A DNA stretch of 15,889 nt from Eggerthellaceae bacterium (GTDB taxonomy: Bacteria; Actinomycetota; Coriobacteriia; Coriobacteriales; Eggerthellaceae). Below are positions 14,612 through 15,889 of the stretch, one piece after another. The translations under genes and the position numbers were made by a program. The notes under the pieces are model-generated. The model saw nothing but the letters and a program-made list of their open reading frames with translations. It was not told where the DNA came from and did not search any database. Location: positions 1 to 15,889 of the forward strand of contig CAAEEV010000049.1 of the NCBI GenBank assembly GCA_900754955.1. Reading direction: 5' to 3'. Position 1 is the first letter of the stretch. Every line of letters starts with the position of its first letter.

Positions 14612-14656
14612 TTGTTCGTAATCTGTAATATTGTAGCGGAAAAGCACCCAATGATC

Positions 14657-14684
14657 TGCGGCGCACGTACAGGAGCGCCGCAGC
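14657..14684 (-). terminator. Strong 9-bp hairpin downstream of the dehydratase gene
   Basis: CTGCGGCGC and GCGCCGCAG form a perfect 9-bp stem with a 10-nt loop. Read on the minus strand it lies about 150 nt after the dehydratase stop and is followed, after 12 nt, by CTTTT. It may end the dehydratase transcript, but the T-run is short and displaced. It could equally be a leader structure of the wecA unit. Confidence 0.4.
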
Positions 14685-14701
14685 TGGAAGGCGCAGGCTC
14701 A

Positions 14702-14792
14702 CCCGCACGCGCGTCTCACGCGGCGACGCGAAGGCGAGACCATGCACATCAGGACCGTCCCAGCGGCCCACCCCGCACGCGCGCCTCACGCG
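14702..14792. repeat. 21-bp direct repeat pair, 70-bp spacing
   Basis: The segments at about 14702-14722 and 14772-14792 share CCCGCACGCGCG, then CTCACGCG, with a single difference. They lie in the intergenic stretch between the dehydratase stop and wecA. No function is apparent. Confidence 0.55.
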
Positions 14793-14833
14793 CTGCTTCC
14801 GCCAACGCGGCGCGCCAACCCGTCGCGCGAGCC

Positions 14834-15889
<1,056 letters not shown>

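Overview
This is a high-GC bacterial chromosomal window with several GTG starts, strong GGAGG-type ribosome binding sites and an anaerobe-flavoured gene set. The mix of an archaeal-type topoisomerase I, ThyX, a YqhQ-family membrane protein, a CCG-type cysteine-rich protein and a WecA-LCP wall-polymer pair suggests an actinobacterium, most likely class Coriobacteriia (for example Eggerthellaceae). That assignment is inference from protein style; no rRNA or other marker is present.

Left part (1-5059). The 5'-terminal 416 codons of a type IA topoisomerase lie on the minus strand and run off the left edge. After a 553-bp intergenic stretch comes a small plus-strand membrane-anchored protein of unknown function. 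It converges on a minus-strand cluster transcribed thyX -> yqhQ -> CCG-domain protein; yqhQ starts 1 nt after the thyX stop.

Central part (5060-8769). Two paralogous SAM-dependent methyltransferases on the plus strand flank a minus-strand THEP1-like P-loop NTPase. The NTPase gene carries two perfect copies of the chromosomal parS sequence TGTTTCACGTGAAACA, recognised by ParB. One sits inside a low-complexity insert and the other contains the gene's stop codon. This is the most notable hidden signal: a centromere-like ParB loading site, implying that the window lies in the origin-proximal part of the chromosome. A perfect DnaA-box 9-mer lies about 230 bp away, and a dyad operator-like site sits just downstream of a predicted promoter for the first methyltransferase.

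Right part (8821-15889). This is a cell-surface glycan locus. An extended -10 promoter precedes a GT4-like glycosyltransferase, followed by a DegT/DnrJ/EryC1 sugar aminotransferase overlapping a PglC-type sugar-1-phosphate transferase. Facing it on the minus strand are a WecA/TagO-type GlcNAc-1-phosphate transferase and an LCP-family ligase. A CapD/PglF-type 4,6-dehydratase, cut by the right edge, follows. Dehydratase, aminotransferase and phosphoglycosyl transferase together suggest synthesis of a 4-amino-4,6-dideoxy sugar (bacillosamine-like) and its loading on polyprenyl phosphate. WecA plus LCP suggests a second polyprenyl-linked polymer that is attached to peptidoglycan.
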